DNA from: an uncultured Tolumonas sp.
GTDB lineage: Bacteria > Pseudomonadota > Gammaproteobacteria > Enterobacterales > Aeromonadaceae
Direction: 5' to 3'
NCBI RefSeq assembly: GCF_963676665.1
Contig: NZ_OY781378.1
Location: 248,001-312,000 of the forward strand
DNA: 64,000 nt
How positions within the stretch are numbered: the stretch's first letter is position 1; every line of letters starts with the position of its first letter. A model generated the notes under the pieces. The model was not told the DNA's origin, searched no databases, and saw only the letters and a list, made by a program, of their open reading frames with translations. Position numbers and translations under genes: made by a program. Shown one piece after another: positions 9,222-18,709 of this stretch.

Positions 9222-9253
9222 AAAAAGACCCGGAGCTAAAGCCGGGTCTTTTT
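9222..9253 (-). terminator. Intrinsic terminator of gpmI-envC
   Basis: A 7-bp GC-rich stem (GACCCGG / CCGGGTC), extended by A5/T5 arms, with an 8-base loop. It lies 27 bp after the envC stop. The symmetric A/T runs allow function in both directions. Confidence 0.85.
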
Positions 9254-9279
9254 AACTTAACGAGTCTTTTTGACTAAGC

Positions 9280-10512
9280 TTATTTGCCAAGCAGCGAAAC
9301 CGGGTTAACGGGTTTCCCGGCTTTACGGATCTCAAAATAAAGCCCGGTCGCCCCGGTGTTGCCACTGTGGCCTACATTGGCGATAACATCACCCGCATTA
9401 ACCCGCTGACCCACATGTTTGGTCAGGCTTTGATTATTGCCATATAAACTGAGATAACCACGGCCGTGATCGATAACTAACACGTTACCAAAACCATCGA
9501 GCCAATCAGCATAGACCACATCACCGCTACCTGCGGCTTTGACCGCAGCACCCTGACTGGCCTGAATAAGCAACCCTTTCCAAGCCACTTCACCGGTGCG
9601 GTTTTCACCAAATTTTCGGATCACAGTGCCTCGTAAAGGCCAGCTCATCCGACCGGATTTACCTAAGCCTTGCAAATCGGTTTTCGCTAAACGGGCGGCT
9701 TCTTTGCGTGCCGCCGCTTCTTGCGATTTACCCGCTTGTTTGGCTTTCTCACGCGCTAATGCCAGGGCTTCCTGCTTTTTACGGGCGCGTTCGGCTTCCA
9801 ACTGTTTGCGTTGTTCTTCGATCTTCTGCAGCATGGCTTTTTCGGCTAATTGCAGTTTATCCAATTGCTGCTGATCGGAATGTAATGAACTGTTCAGCTC
9901 TTTAGCGGTCATCTCGCGCTGTTGCTGTTTTTGCTGCAAAGTCAGTTGATCATGGCGCTGGTTATCAATTAAGCCGCGCAATTCCTGGCTGCTTTCATTG
10001 GTTTCCTGTTTATTGCGTAACAACTCGGCTTTGGTGGCATCCAGTCGTTTTAAGATCTTCAGCCGTGCCTGATTCATATAACCGTAATAGGCAAGCGTGC
10101 GATCCACTGCTGCGGGATCTTGCTGATTCAGCAACAACTTCATGTAATCGTGCTGGCCCATGCGATAGGCTTCATCAAACTGTTCGGCCAGCAATCGTTG
10201 CTGCTGATTAGATTCTGCTTCCAGTTTGGCGCGTTGTGCTTCTAATCGTTGCAGTTTACTGCGGACTTTACTGAGCTGACTTTGCGAGGACTGTAGCTTC
10301 TGATTCGCCGCGGCAATCGCATCTTCATCGGCTTTGAGTTGTTGTTGCAGCGAAGCCAGATCTTTTTTCTGAACCTGGATAGCTTGCTGTTTTTGCTGGA
10401 TTTGTTCCCGTACGCTGGATAGCGACGAGTTGACGTTTTTTGATTCTTCCGCCTGTATGACGGCGCTAAAAAAAAACGCGCCGACCAACAGGCCGACGCG
10501 ATTGTATTTCAT
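9280..10512 (-). CDS. envC: Murein hydrolase activator EnvC
   Basis: 410 residues from the ATG at 10512 (MKYNRVGLLVG). That start gives a clean signal peptide ending near IQAEE; a start 8 codons earlier is possible. Residues about 25-270 are a long glutamine/lysine-rich coiled coil and the C-terminal 110 residues are a LytM/M23 domain. The M23 zinc ligands appear to be missing (YGNN where an HxH is expected), as in EnvC proteins, which activate the amidases AmiA/AmiB at the septum rather than cut peptidoglycan. It lies 33 bp after gpmI on the same strand, the usual gammaproteobacterial arrangement. Confidence 0.9.
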   Translation of the reverse strand: MKYNRVGLLVGAFFFSAVIQAEESKNVNSSLSSVREQIQQKQQAIQVQKKDLASLQQQLKADEDAIAAANQKLQSSQSQLSKVRSKLQRLEAQRAKLEAESNQQQRLLAEQFDEAYRMGQHDYMKLLLNQQDPAAVDRTLAYYGYMNQARLKILKRLDATKAELLRNKQETNESSQELRGLIDNQRHDQLTLQQKQQQREMTAKELNSSLHSDQQQLDKLQLAEKAMLQKIEEQRKQLEAERARKKQEALALAREKAKQAGKSQEAAARKEAARLAKTDLQGLGKSGRMSWPLRGTVIRKFGENRTGEVAWKGLLIQASQGAAVKAAGSGDVVYADWLDGFGNVLVIDHGRGYLSLYGNNQSLTKHVGQRVNAGDVIANVGHSGNTGATGLYFEIRKAGKPVNPVSLLGK

Positions 10513-10545
10513 AAGAAACAACTGCTCTGCCCACATGGGCGAGAA

Positions 10546-12084
10546 TTATTTCAGAACCATCAGAGGCTTACCAGTCATTTCGGCTGGAACTTCCATGCCC
10601 ATCAGTGTCAGCATGGTTGGCGCCAGATCAGACAGTTTGCCGTTTTCCAGTGCAGTCGCTTCACGACCTACATAGATCAATGGAACAGGCAGGCTGGTGT
10701 GTGCAGTGTGTGCCTGACCAGTTTCTTCGTTGGTCATCTGTTCCGCGTTACCGTGGTCAGCAGTGATCAGACATTCGCCACCCACTTCCTGCAGGGCTGC
10801 TACTACTTTGCCGATAGAGTCATCAACCGCTTCACACGCTTTAACTGCCGCAGCGAAGTCACCAGTGTGGCCAACCATGTCACCGTTCGGGTAGTTACAG
10901 ACGATTACGTCATATTTACCGCTCTTGATCGCAGCAACCAGTTTGTCAGTCAGCTCGCCTGAGCTCATTTCTGGCTGCAGATCGTAGGTAGCAACTTTCG
11001 GGCTGGCAATCAGTTCACGATCTTCACCAGGGAAGCATTTTTCTTCGCCACCGTTAAAGAAGAAAGTTACGTGCGCATATTTTTCAGTTTCAGAAATACG
11101 CAGCTGAGTTTTATCGTGTTTAGCCAACCATTCACCCAAGGTGTTGGTCAATGCTGTTGGCGGATAAGCACAAGAGGTTTTGATGTCTGCGGCATATTCG
11201 GTCAGCATGACAAAATCAGCCAATTTAGGCTGTTTGTTGCGAGCAAAACCATCGAAGCCTTCACCAACAAAAGTACGGGTGATTTCACGCGCACGGTCAG
11301 CACGGAAGTTCATGAATACCAGCACATCGCCGTCATTCAATGGTGCTGCTTCAGCGCCGATCACGCTGGCTTTAACGAACTCGTCGTTTTCGCCACGCGC
11401 ATAAGCCGCAGCCAGTGCTGCAGTTGCATCAGCGTAAGGGGCAAATTCTGATTTGCCTTCACACAGCAGGTCGTAAGCTTCCTGAACGCGATCCCAACGG
11501 TTGTCGCGGTCCATGGCGTAGTAACGGCCAACCATAGAAGCAATACGGCCTTTGCCCAGTTTCTTGAATACAGCATCGAATTTTTCGATAGATTCTTGGG
11601 CTGAACGTGGCGCTACATCACGACCGTCCAGGAAGGCGTGGAAATACAGTTGATCAGCACCGCGCTGAGCAGCCAGTTCCAGCATACCAATGATGTGGTC
11701 TTCATGGCTGTGAACGCCACCTGGTGACATCAGACCCATTACGTGAACTGCTTTGCCAGTGCTAACGGCAGTATCAACGGCTTTACACAGGGCGTCGTTT
11801 TTGAAGAAATCGCCATCGCGGATTTCTTTAGTCACGCGAGTCAGTTCCTGATAAACCACGCGGCCAGCCCCGATGTTAACGTGACCCACTTCAGAGTTAC
11901 CCATCTGGCCGTCTGGCAGACCTACGTCCATACCTGAACCAGAGATCAGGGTGTTGGCGTATTTAGCGCACAGTGCATTCAGATTTGGTGTGTTAGCGGC
12001 GGCAACGGCGTTACCTTCTTTCTTATCGCTGTAACCCCAACCATCCATGATGATCAGTGCCAGTGGCTTTTTAGCTGTAGACAT
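10546..12084 (-). CDS. gpmI: 2,3-bisphosphoglycerate-independent phosphoglycerate mutase
   Basis: 512 residues, full length. MDGWGYS carries the metal-binding Asp14, and GNSEVGHVN carries the phospho-accepting Ser64. The C-terminal metal site is seen in [10 protein letters not shown]. It interconverts 3- and 2-phosphoglycerate in glycolysis, using manganese. GAGG lies 8 bases before the ATG. It leads the gpmI-envC unit and is divergent from yibN across a 203-bp gap that should contain both promoters. Confidence 0.97.
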   Translation of the reverse strand: MSTAKKPLALIIMDGWGYSDKKEGNAVAAANTPNLNALCAKYANTLISGSGMDVGLPDGQMGNSEVGHVNIGAGRVVYQELTRVTKEIRDGDFFKNDALCKAVDTAVSTGKAVHVMGLMSPGGVHSHEDHIIGMLELAAQRGADQLYFHAFLDGRDVAPRSAQESIEKFDAVFKKLGKGRIASMVGRYYAMDRDNRWDRVQEAYDLLCEGKSEFAPYADATAALAAAYARGENDEFVKASVIGAEAAPLNDGDVLVFMNFRADRAREITRTFVGEGFDGFARNKQPKLADFVMLTEYAADIKTSCAYPPTALTNTLGEWLAKHDKTQLRISETEKYAHVTFFFNGGEEKCFPGEDRELIASPKVATYDLQPEMSSGELTDKLVAAIKSGKYDVIVCNYPNGDMVGHTGDFAAAVKACEAVDDSIGKVVAALQEVGGECLITADHGNAEQMTNEETGQAHTAHTSLPVPLIYVGREATALENGKLSDLAPTMLTLMGMEVPAEMTGKPLMVLK

Positions 12085-12287
12085 TGTGTGTGGCCTCTTT
12101 ATTTGGATTTTACGAAAACAAGTTCGACTGCTGTCAATTCTACAATATCTGCTGCATTAGTCACCTTTTCACCTCGTTTCGTTACACATTTCACGGAAGG
12201 AATTTTCATTGCAGGGCGAATACTGTAAATCTGCCGTTTCACATGTAATACTGTCCGGATTATTTTCAGTGTTGTTGGGAAAACAGA

Positions 12288-12719
12288 ATGCAGGAATACA
12301 TCGATTTTGCAATACGTCACGAAATGCTGGTTCTGGCCTGGGTTGGTCTGGCTACCGCGATTGTGGCGACAGCAGTAAAAGCTGCTTTTTCACCGGTAAA
12401 ACAAATAGATCATCAAGCAGCAGTAACCTTGATTAACCGTCAGGATGCATTAGTTGTCGATGTGCGTGCACAAGATGAATTTGCACGTGGTCACATCACT
12501 AATTCTCATCATATTCCACTGGCGCAAATCGAACAGGGGAATACCACTGAAATTGACAAGCATAAAGAGAAGCCAGTGATTGTGGTTTGTGAAACTGGTG
12601 CTCGCGCGGAAACAGCGGCCAGTAAACTGGTTAAAGCGGGTTTTAAGCAGGTTTACCTGCTGCGTGGCGGTTTAACTCAATGGCGTGCCGGTAACTTACC
12701 CGTCACGAAAAAGCGCTAA
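12288..12719 (+). CDS. yibN: Rhodanese-like domain protein, membrane-anchored (YibN type)
   Basis: 143 residues: one N-terminal membrane helix (about 13-35) followed by a single rhodanese domain. The expected active-site cysteine is present in VVCETGARAETAA. The family can move sulfane sulfur, but the substrate of YibN is not settled. It lies next to secB and gpsA, as in other gammaproteobacteria, with a 50-bp gap to secB. The three genes are probably one unit. Confidence 0.88.
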   Translation: MQEYIDFAIRHEMLVLAWVGLATAIVATAVKAAFSPVKQIDHQAAVTLINRQDALVVDVRAQDEFARGHITNSHHIPLAQIEQGNTTEIDKHKEKPVIVVCETGARAETAASKLVKAGFKQVYLLRGGLTQWRAGNLPVTKKR

Positions 12720-12769
12720 TTTAATTTTGCATTAACAGCCGTCAGGCAATACTAATAAAGGGCATTAAA

Positions 12770-13246
12770 ATGACAGAAGCAGTAAATAACACCGCAGCAC
12801 AACCAGAATTTCAGATCCAACGCATTTATGTAAAAGATGTTTCTTTTGAAGCACCGAATACCCCAGTTGTCTTCCAGAAAGAGTGGCAGCCAGAAGTGAA
12901 GCTGGATATGGACACGCAAACTCAGGTGCTGGGTCAGGATGTGTACGAAGTTGCACTGACTTTGACCGTGACTTGTAAACTGGGCGAAGAAACCGCGTTC
13001 CTGTGTGAAGTGAAACAAGCGGGTATATTTACTGCCTCTAATCTGGATGCTCAGAGCCTGGCTCATTGCCTGGGCGCATTCTGCCCGAACATTCTGTTCC
13101 CTTATGCGCGTGAAACTATTGCCAGCTTGGTCAGCCGTGGTTCATTCCCACAACTGAACCTGGCTCCAGTTAACTTTGATGCACTGTTTGCTTCGCATAT
13201 TGCACAACTGGAAGCAGAACAAACACCTGTTGGCGCAGTACAGTAA
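12770..13246 (+). CDS. secB: Protein-export chaperone SecB
   Basis: 158 residues, the usual length. It has the typical core ([45 protein letters not shown]). SecB is a cytoplasmic tetramer that keeps preproteins unfolded and hands them to SecA, which is encoded at 39.8 kb in this window. The stop codon overlaps the gpsA start (TAATG), so the two genes are translationally coupled. Confidence 0.97.
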   Translation: MTEAVNNTAAQPEFQIQRIYVKDVSFEAPNTPVVFQKEWQPEVKLDMDTQTQVLGQDVYEVALTLTVTCKLGEETAFLCEVKQAGIFTASNLDAQSLAHCLGAFCPNILFPYARETIASLVSRGSFPQLNLAPVNFDALFASHIAQLEAEQTPVGAVQ

Positions 13247-14250
13247 TGGATTCATCCGCAGTACTAAGTGTTTTGGGGGCGGGGTCTTACGGCACCGCCC
13301 TTGCCATTTCTCTGGCCCGCAAAGGCCAGCCGGTATTGTTGTGGGGGCATGATCCGCAGCAGGTGACGCGTTTACAGCAAGATCGCTGTAATCAGGAATT
13401 CCTGCCGGATGTTCCGTTTCCTGATTCATTACAGCTGACCGATGATCTGGCATATGCCGTTTCCGCCAGCCGTGATTTGCTGGTAGTGGTGCCTAGCCAT
13501 GTGTTTGGTGACGTATTGCAACGGATCAAACCTTTCCTGCGTGAAGATACCCGCGTTGCCTGGGCGACGAAAGGTCTTGAGCCGGAACATGGTCGTCTGT
13601 TGGGGGAAGTGGCACAAGAGATTTTAGGTGCGCAGATCCCGCTGGCTGTCTTATCGGGGCCAACGTTTGCCCGTGAACTGGCCGCAGGAATGCCGACCGC
13701 TATCGCGGTGGCAGGAACGAATGATCAGTTTACCGCTGATATGTCGGCACTGATGCACTGTGGTAAATCATTCCGTGTGTATTCCAATCCAGATTTCATT
13801 GGTCTGCAAATTGGCGGTGCGGTGAAAAACGTGATCGCGATTGGTGCCGGTTTGTCTGATGGTTTAGGTTTTGGCGCTAATGCCAGAACAGCCTTGATCA
13901 CGCGTGGCCTGGTTGAACTGCAACGTCTGGGTTTGTCACTCGGCGCGGATGCCAAGACTTTCATGGGTATGGCGGGGCTGGGTGATCTGGTGCTGACTTG
14001 TACCGACAATCAGTCACGTAACCGTCGGTTTGGTCTGGCGTTAGGGCAGGGCAAAACGGTGGAACAAGCTATGACTGAAATCGGTCAGGTGGTTGAAGGT
14101 TATCGTAACACTAAAGAAGTTCGTGCACTGGCAGCCCGGCAAGGTGTCGAAATGCCAATTTGTGAGCAGATTTATCAGATCTTGTATCAGGGTAAATCCG
14201 CGAAAGATGCCGCATTAACACTACTGAGCCGGGATCAGAAAGGCGAATAG
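13246..14250 (+). CDS. gpsA: Glycerol-3-phosphate dehydrogenase [NAD(P)+]
   Basis: 334 residues. The N-terminal dinucleotide fold starts with [12 protein letters not shown]. The catalytic lysine region is [17 protein letters not shown], and the C-terminal helical domain is complete. It reduces dihydroxyacetone phosphate to sn-glycerol 3-phosphate for phospholipid synthesis. It is the last gene of yibN-secB-gpsA and is followed by a strong hairpin shared with the convergent nfuA. Confidence 0.97.
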   Translation: MDSSAVLSVLGAGSYGTALAISLARKGQPVLLWGHDPQQVTRLQQDRCNQEFLPDVPFPDSLQLTDDLAYAVSASRDLLVVVPSHVFGDVLQRIKPFLREDTRVAWATKGLEPEHGRLLGEVAQEILGAQIPLAVLSGPTFARELAAGMPTAIAVAGTNDQFTADMSALMHCGKSFRVYSNPDFIGLQIGGAVKNVIAIGAGLSDGLGFGANARTALITRGLVELQRLGLSLGADAKTFMGMAGLGDLVLTCTDNQSRNRRFGLALGQGKTVEQAMTEIGQVVEGYRNTKEVRALAARQGVEMPICEQIYQILYQGKSAKDAALTLLSRDQKGE

Positions 14251-14275
14251 AAATAGTGGTTTAGGTATTTCCAGA

Positions 14276-14309
14276 TAAAAACAACGCCAGCAGAAGCTGG
14301 CGTTGTTAT
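14276..14309. terminator. Bidirectional terminator between gpsA and nfuA
   Basis: A perfect 11-bp stem (ACAACGCCAGC / GCTGGCGTTGT, 14281-14306) with an AGAA loop. Read leftward it is followed by a T-run, so it best serves nfuA. Rightward, after gpsA, the U-run is weak. Confidence 0.8.
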
Positions 14310-14330
14310 ATGCAAAACTGCATGCAGTAA

Positions 14331-14915
14331 TCAGTAGAACGAGTGCTCACCGCGGGCATGTTCGGTCGCATCTTTCGCGCCAGTCAGTTCGCCAGGGAAA
14401 CGTTCCAACAGTTGCTTCTCAATCCCTTCTTTCAGCGTCACATCGACCATTGAACAACCATTACAGCCACCACCAAATTGTAAAATGGCAATGCCGTCGT
14501 CAGTGATTTCAGTCAGTGTCACTTTACCACCATGGGCGGCAAGAGACGGATTTACTTCCGACTGCAAAACGTATTCAACACGATCAGCCAGTGGCGCATC
14601 ATCAGGCACTTTACGCATTTTAGCGTTCGGTGCTTTCAGCGTGAGTTGCGAGCCCATCTGGTCACTGATGAAGTCGATGACCGCATCCACCAGAAACGGT
14701 GCGCTATTGGGATCAATGATGGCGTCAAAACCGTTCAATGGTAAGCGAGTGTCTTCGGGTTCTACTGCATCCGGAGGACAGTAAGAGACACCACATTCCG
14801 CATTGGGGGTGCCCGGATTCATAACAAATACACGGATATTGGTGTTTTCCGTCTGCTTTTCCAGCAGTTTGCGGAAATGAGCCTGAGCGCTTTCGGTGAT
14901 TGTGATCATCGCCAT
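14331..14915 (-). CDS. nfuA: Fe/S biogenesis protein NfuA
   Basis: 194 residues. The N-terminal A-type-like domain (about 1-95) has lost the usual cysteines. The C-terminal Nfu domain carries the CxxC pair at 151 and 154 (GGGCNGCS), which holds a [4Fe-4S] cluster for transfer to client proteins under stress. It lies 64 bp downstream of comF/gntX on the same strand, as in many gammaproteobacteria. Confidence 0.95.
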   Translation of the reverse strand: MAMITITESAQAHFRKLLEKQTENTNIRVFVMNPGTPNAECGVSYCPPDAVEPEDTRLPLNGFDAIIDPNSAPFLVDAVIDFISDQMGSQLTLKAPNAKMRKVPDDAPLADRVEYVLQSEVNPSLAAHGGKVTLTEITDDGIAILQFGGGCNGCSMVDVTLKEGIEKQLLERFPGELTGAKDATEHARGEHSFY

Positions 14916-14979
14916 CCTCTAATCCTGACTAAATAACTATGGTATTATAATACGCCGCAAAATGTATATGACACAATAC

Positions 14980-15690
14980 TTATTCACCGCGCAGTTGCGT
15001 CCGACAAATTGCCCAGACATCGACACGTTGGCATCCGCTTTCCTTCAAAAGTCGTACCAGTGCTGTAACGGTAACACCCGTGGTCACCACATCATCAAGC
15101 ACAGCCACATGCCGATAGGTATGTGGCTTGATAATAAAGGCATTATTCAGATTTGTCTGTCGTAATTCGCGAGAAAGACCCGCTTGTACTTTAGTGGCTC
15201 GTGTTCGCGTTAATAACCGGTTATTGCAGGGAATATTCAGTTGCTTCGTGATAGGGCGTGCGATCTCCTGTGCCTGATTATAACCGCGGGACCATTGACG
15301 TCGCCAATGCAACGGAACTGGCAGGATCACTTCGGGTTTGGGTTCTTCTGCAGGATAGAGTTCGGCCAGCATTTTGCCAAATAAAGCCGCGGGTAATGGC
15401 TTGTGTTGATATTTCAGCTGGTGGATCAGTCCGGTTAAGGGAAATTCAAAATCTGCCAGAATATGCAAAAAATCCCATTCCGGCGGTTGTAACAAGCAAT
15501 GACCACAAATGTCATTACCGCCAGCGAGTGGGGTGCCGCACAAGCGACAATGATGATCGAGCAAAGGCAGCTCTTCAGCACAATAATGACAAAGTAATGG
15601 CTGCGCCGTAGGTTGGCGACAAAACAAACAAATACCTTGCCATGCAGAATGGAAACGGGATGGCATGAATTGCCGTAGCATTGCAAACAT
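14980..15690 (-). CDS. gntX: ComF/GntX family phosphoribosyltransferase-like protein
   Basis: 236 residues. The N-terminal part has four pairs of cysteines of zinc-finger type (CLFC, CHYC, CRLC, CGHC). A phosphoribosyltransferase domain follows, with the PRPP-binding motif VAVLDDVVTTGVT from about 195. ComF proteins are linked to DNA uptake in competent bacteria; the E. coli homologue GntX/YhgH was named for gluconate use without a proven reaction. No good ribosome site precedes the first ATG at 15690, so the start is uncertain. bioH, the usual divergent neighbour, is separated from it here by amtB. Confidence 0.85.
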   Translation of the reverse strand: MFAMLRQFMPSRFHSAWQGICLFCRQPTAQPLLCHYCAEELPLLDHHCRLCGTPLAGGNDICGHCLLQPPEWDFLHILADFEFPLTGLIHQLKYQHKPLPAALFGKMLAELYPAEEPKPEVILPVPLHWRRQWSRGYNQAQEIARPITKQLNIPCNNRLLTRTRATKVQAGLSRELRQTNLNNAFIIKPHTYRHVAVLDDVVTTGVTVTALVRLLKESGCQRVDVWAICRTQLRGE

Positions 15691-15730
15691 AAGGGTCGAA
15701 ACAGAAATGGAGTAGACAATAACTGTAATA

Positions 15731-15752
15731 AAAAGGGCGCCCTGAGGCGCCC
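15731..15752 (-). terminator. Intrinsic terminator of amtB
   Basis: A 7-bp GC stem (GGGCGCC / GGCGCCC) with a 4-base loop, followed on the minus strand by TTTTTATT. It lies 19 bp after the amtB stop. Confidence 0.88.
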
Positions 15753-15771
15753 TGATAGATTTGCAATCGGC

Positions 15772-17253
15772 TTAGTTATTGTAAGCACGTTCGCCATGAG
15801 AAGTCAGATCCAGACCTTCGCGTTCTGCTTCCACTGGAACACGCAGACCAACCAGTTTATCGATCAGGAAGTAACCGACGATAGAAACCAGACCAGACCA
15901 AACTATGGTAGTGATGACACCAATCGCCTGAATTTTAACTTGTGCGGCGATGGAGTAATCAGGAGCCACGCCATTAGCAACGTAATCCCATACACCGGTA
16001 CCACCCAGATCTGGAGAAGCAAATACACCAGTCAGGATCGCACCCAACATACCGCCGATACCGTGCACACCGAAGACGTCCAGAGAGTCGTCGACGTTCA
16101 GCATGCGTTTCAGACCGTGTACGCCCCACAGGCAAACTACGCCAGCCAGACCGCCGATCACGATACCGCCCATTGCACCAACGAAACCAGCCGCTGGTGT
16201 GATGGCAACCAGACCTGCTACCGCACCGGAAGCTGCGCCCAGCATAGAAGGTTTACCTTTCAGTGCCCATTCAGCAAAAGTCCAGGTCAGTGTTGCCGCC
16301 GCAGTTGCTGCCCAAGTATTCAGGAATGCCAGTGCAGATGTACCGTTCGCTTCTAACGCAGAACCCGCGTTGAAACCGAACCAACCAAACCACAGTAAGC
16401 TTGCACCGATCATAACCATAGTCAGGCTGTGTGGTGCCATGGACTCACGACCAAAACCAACACGTTTACCCAGGAAATAAGCACCCACTAAACCTGCTAC
16501 CGCAGCGTTGATATGAACTACGGTACCACCAGCGAAGTCTAATGCGCCGTGTTGGAATAACCAGCCCGCAGTCGCATTGGCTGCGTCAGCCGCAGCTGCA
16601 TCGGTATAAGCATCAGGACCAGCCCAATACCAAACCATGTGAGCCATTGGCAGGTAAGACAGCGTAAACCAGAAGACAACGAATAGCAGAACAGCAGAGA
16701 AACGTATGCGTTCAGCAAATGCGCCTAAGATTAAGCAACAAGTAATTGCCGCAAATGCACCTTGGAAGGCAATGTAAACAAATTCTGAAAGACCGATACC
16801 TTTATTGAAGGTGGCAGCAATCGAATCTGGAGTAACCCCTTTTAGGAAGGCTTTACTCAGAGTTCCAAAGAAGGCGTTACCTTCAGTGAACGCAAGACTA
16901 TAGCCATAAGTTACCCACAAAACAGTTACCAGACTGAATACGACCAGAACCTGAATCAGGATAGATAGCATATTTTTGCTACGCACCAAGCCACCGTAGA
17001 ACAATGCGATTCCTGGTACTGACATTAAAATAACAAACGCAGAACAAACCATGATCCATGCGTTGTCGCCTTTATTTATTGTATCAACAACAGGTGCTGG
17101 TGCTGCTTCTGCAGGTGCCGCCACTGGAGCTGCCTCTGCAGCCGGAGCGGCTACTGCAGTTGATGTTGTTGGAGCAGGTGCTTCTTCACTCCATGCTGGT
17201 GTTGCCAGCCCGAAAGCTCCCACCAGCGCCAAGATTGCAAACAATCGTTTCAT
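15772..17253 (-). CDS. amtB: Ammonium transporter AmtB with long alanine/proline-rich N-terminus
   Basis: 493 residues, longer than the usual 400-430. A cleavable signal peptide (about 1-22) is followed by about 40 residues rich in Ala, Pro and Glu, then eleven predicted membrane helices. The Amt core is clear: GIALFYGGLVRSKN, the MAHMVWYW region with the first pore histidine, and DVFGVHGIGGMLGAILTG with the second. It conducts ammonium/ammonia into the cell under nitrogen limitation. No glnK gene lies beside it, which is unusual. A sigma-54 promoter and NtrC-like sites lie upstream. Confidence 0.94.
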   Translation of the reverse strand: MKRLFAILALVGAFGLATPAWSEEAPAPTTSTAVAAPAAEAAPVAAPAEAAPAPVVDTINKGDNAWIMVCSAFVILMSVPGIALFYGGLVRSKNMLSILIQVLVVFSLVTVLWVTYGYSLAFTEGNAFFGTLSKAFLKGVTPDSIAATFNKGIGLSEFVYIAFQGAFAAITCCLILGAFAERIRFSAVLLFVVFWFTLSYLPMAHMVWYWAGPDAYTDAAAADAANATAGWLFQHGALDFAGGTVVHINAAVAGLVGAYFLGKRVGFGRESMAPHSLTMVMIGASLLWFGWFGFNAGSALEANGTSALAFLNTWAATAAATLTWTFAEWALKGKPSMLGAASGAVAGLVAITPAAGFVGAMGGIVIGGLAGVVCLWGVHGLKRMLNVDDSLDVFGVHGIGGMLGAILTGVFASPDLGGTGVWDYVANGVAPDYSIAAQVKIQAIGVITTIVWSGLVSIVGYFLIDKLVGLRVPVEAEREGLDLTSHGERAYNN

Positions 17254-17352
17254 TGTAGATATCTCCCTGATAATACCGTGTCCTGATCTCGACAGACGGA
17301 GGTCTGAGAACTCGTTGGTCGGACTAGTATGTCGCTAACCTGATACTTACAT

Positions 17353-17368
17353 CGCAGGAATTATGCCA
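17353..17368 (-). promoter_or_regulatory. Sigma-54 promoter of amtB
   Basis: On the minus strand TGGCATAATTCCTGC keeps the essential GG-N10-GC spacing and five of six bases of the -24 element TGGCAC. It would start transcription about 90 bp before the amtB ATG. RpoN use fits nitrogen control of amtB. Confidence 0.75.
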
Positions 17369-17417
17369 ACCTGGATCATATATAAAATGGCTCAAAAATA
17401 GGGTTCTTGCCTGTCTT

Positions 17418-17487
17418 AAGAGCAAAATGGTGCATTTGATGCACATTTATGAGGCGTAGAGAGATTTCTTAGTGCTTATTTGGTGCA
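17418..17487 (-). promoter_or_regulatory. Two NtrC-like enhancer sites upstream of amtB
   Basis: AAGAGCAAAATGGTGCA (17418-17434) matches the 17-base NtrC consensus at about 12 positions, including a perfect AAAATGGTGCA half. AGTGCTTATTTGGTGCA (17471-17487) matches at about 11. They lie about 50 and 105 bp beyond the sigma-54 -24 element, a normal enhancer distance. Further GATGCACA half sites lie nearby. The remaining 17254-17603 space holds nothing else I can name apart from the expected bioH promoter. Confidence 0.6.
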
Positions 17488-17603
17488 TAAAAAATGAACA
17501 GCTTTATATGATGCACAGACATGGCGGCTATTCTCTTCGCAGTGATTGGATTGAACAGTTATCATAGCTTTGCAGGCTATTGTGAGTAATAGAGAAAAGA
17601 ACA

Positions 17604-18362
17604 ATGCATATCGAACGTATCGGGCAAGGGCCGGATCTAGTGTTATTACATGGATGGGGCTTAAACAGTGCAGTATGGCAAGAGATCGTGCCACTACTAA
17701 CACCGTACTATTCTTTACATTTAGTGGATTTACCTGGTTTTGGCTTTAGCCAGCATACGATTGTGGAAAGTGCCGACCTCTCTTTATGGAGTGAGGCGGT
17801 ATTACCGCACTTACCCGCACAATTTAACTTACTGGGTTGGTCGATGGGCGGGCTGATCGCATTACGGATGGCGTTGGATCACCCTGCACGTATCAAACGA
17901 TTAGTTTTGATCGGCAGTTCACCCTGTTTTCTACAACAAGATAACTGGCCGGGCATTCGCCCGGATGTGTTATCCGGGTTTAATCGCGCATTGCAATTAG
18001 ATACCCGGAAAACAATAGAACGTTTTTTAGCGATCCAGGCAATGGGAAGTGAATCAGTTAAAGAGGATGTAAAACGGCTGAAAAGCTGGTTACAACAACG
18101 GCCGGAGGCTACACCGGCTGCGCTTAAAGCGGGGTTACAATTACTGGAAACGATCGATCTAAGGTCTGAGCTTTCTCAGCTGAGTTGCCCGGTACTGAGC
18201 CTCTATGGCCGTTTAGACAGTTTAGTGCCGGTTGCCGCAGTAGCCGAAATAGAAGCTTTGTTGCCTCGTGGTCATTCAGTGATTTTCCCGCAGGCAGCAC
18301 ATACGCCATTTTTGTCTCATCCGCAGTTATTTATAGAATCATTACACCAATTTATTGATTGA
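17604..18362 (+). CDS. bioH: Pimeloyl-[acyl-carrier protein] methyl ester esterase
   Basis: 252 residues, an alpha/beta hydrolase. The catalytic triad is visible: Ser80 in LGWSMGG, Asp205 in YGRLDSLVP and His233 in AAHTPF. It removes the methyl group from pimeloyl-ACP methyl ester, ending the disguised fatty-acid route to the biotin precursor. It is divergent from amtB, and its usual divergent partner gntX lies just beyond amtB. This suggests amtB was inserted into an ancestral bioH/gntX pair. Confidence 0.92.
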   Translation: MHIERIGQGPDLVLLHGWGLNSAVWQEIVPLLTPYYSLHLVDLPGFGFSQHTIVESADLSLWSEAVLPHLPAQFNLLGWSMGGLIALRMALDHPARIKRLVLIGSSPCFLQQDNWPGIRPDVLSGFNRALQLDTRKTIERFLAIQAMGSESVKEDVKRLKSWLQQRPEATPAALKAGLQLLETIDLRSELSQLSCPVLSLYGRLDSLVPVAAVAEIEALLPRGHSVIFPQAAHTPFLSHPQLFIESLHQFID

Positions 18363-18449
18363 AAAATGTGCGACAAATGCTGTTATTCTCATCATTTGTC
18401 ATCGATAATTACTTTGAGTTGATCTGTATGTTTCGAGGATGTTGACCGT

Positions 18450-18704
18450 ATGAATATAAACAGTGCGTTTTCATCTGGCGTGCTTGGTTTGCAGAAAGCA
18501 ACCTCACAACTGGATGCCAGTGCCAGTAAAATTGCACAGCAGACTTTACCATCATCAGATCAAGGAACGTCAGTTTCACAACAAGATGCGATACCTGATT
18601 CATTAGTGCAACTTAAAATGGCCGAAATCCAGGGTAAAGCGTCCGCTGAAGTGATCACTCGTTCTGATCAAATGATCGGTTCATTACTCGATATTCATGT
18701 CTGA
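18450..18704 (+). CDS. Small flagellar-rod-like protein of unknown function
   Basis: 84 residues. The N-terminal stretch MNINSAFSSGVLGLQKATSQ and the following DASASKIA resemble the start of flagellar rod/hook proteins (FlgB/FlgC/FlgE type), where such a helix packs into the axial structure. The rest of those proteins is absent. The C-terminus is an amphipathic helix (LVQLKMAEIQGKASAEVI). No flagellar gene is nearby. It ends 5 bp before the SprA-family gene, so the two probably form one unit. Function unknown. The start has GAGG 12 bases upstream, which is a little far. Confidence 0.65.
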   Translation: MNINSAFSSGVLGLQKATSQLDASASKIAQQTLPSSDQGTSVSQQDAIPDSLVQLKMAEIQGKASAEVITRSDQMIGSLLDIHV

Positions 18705-18709
18705 CGATT

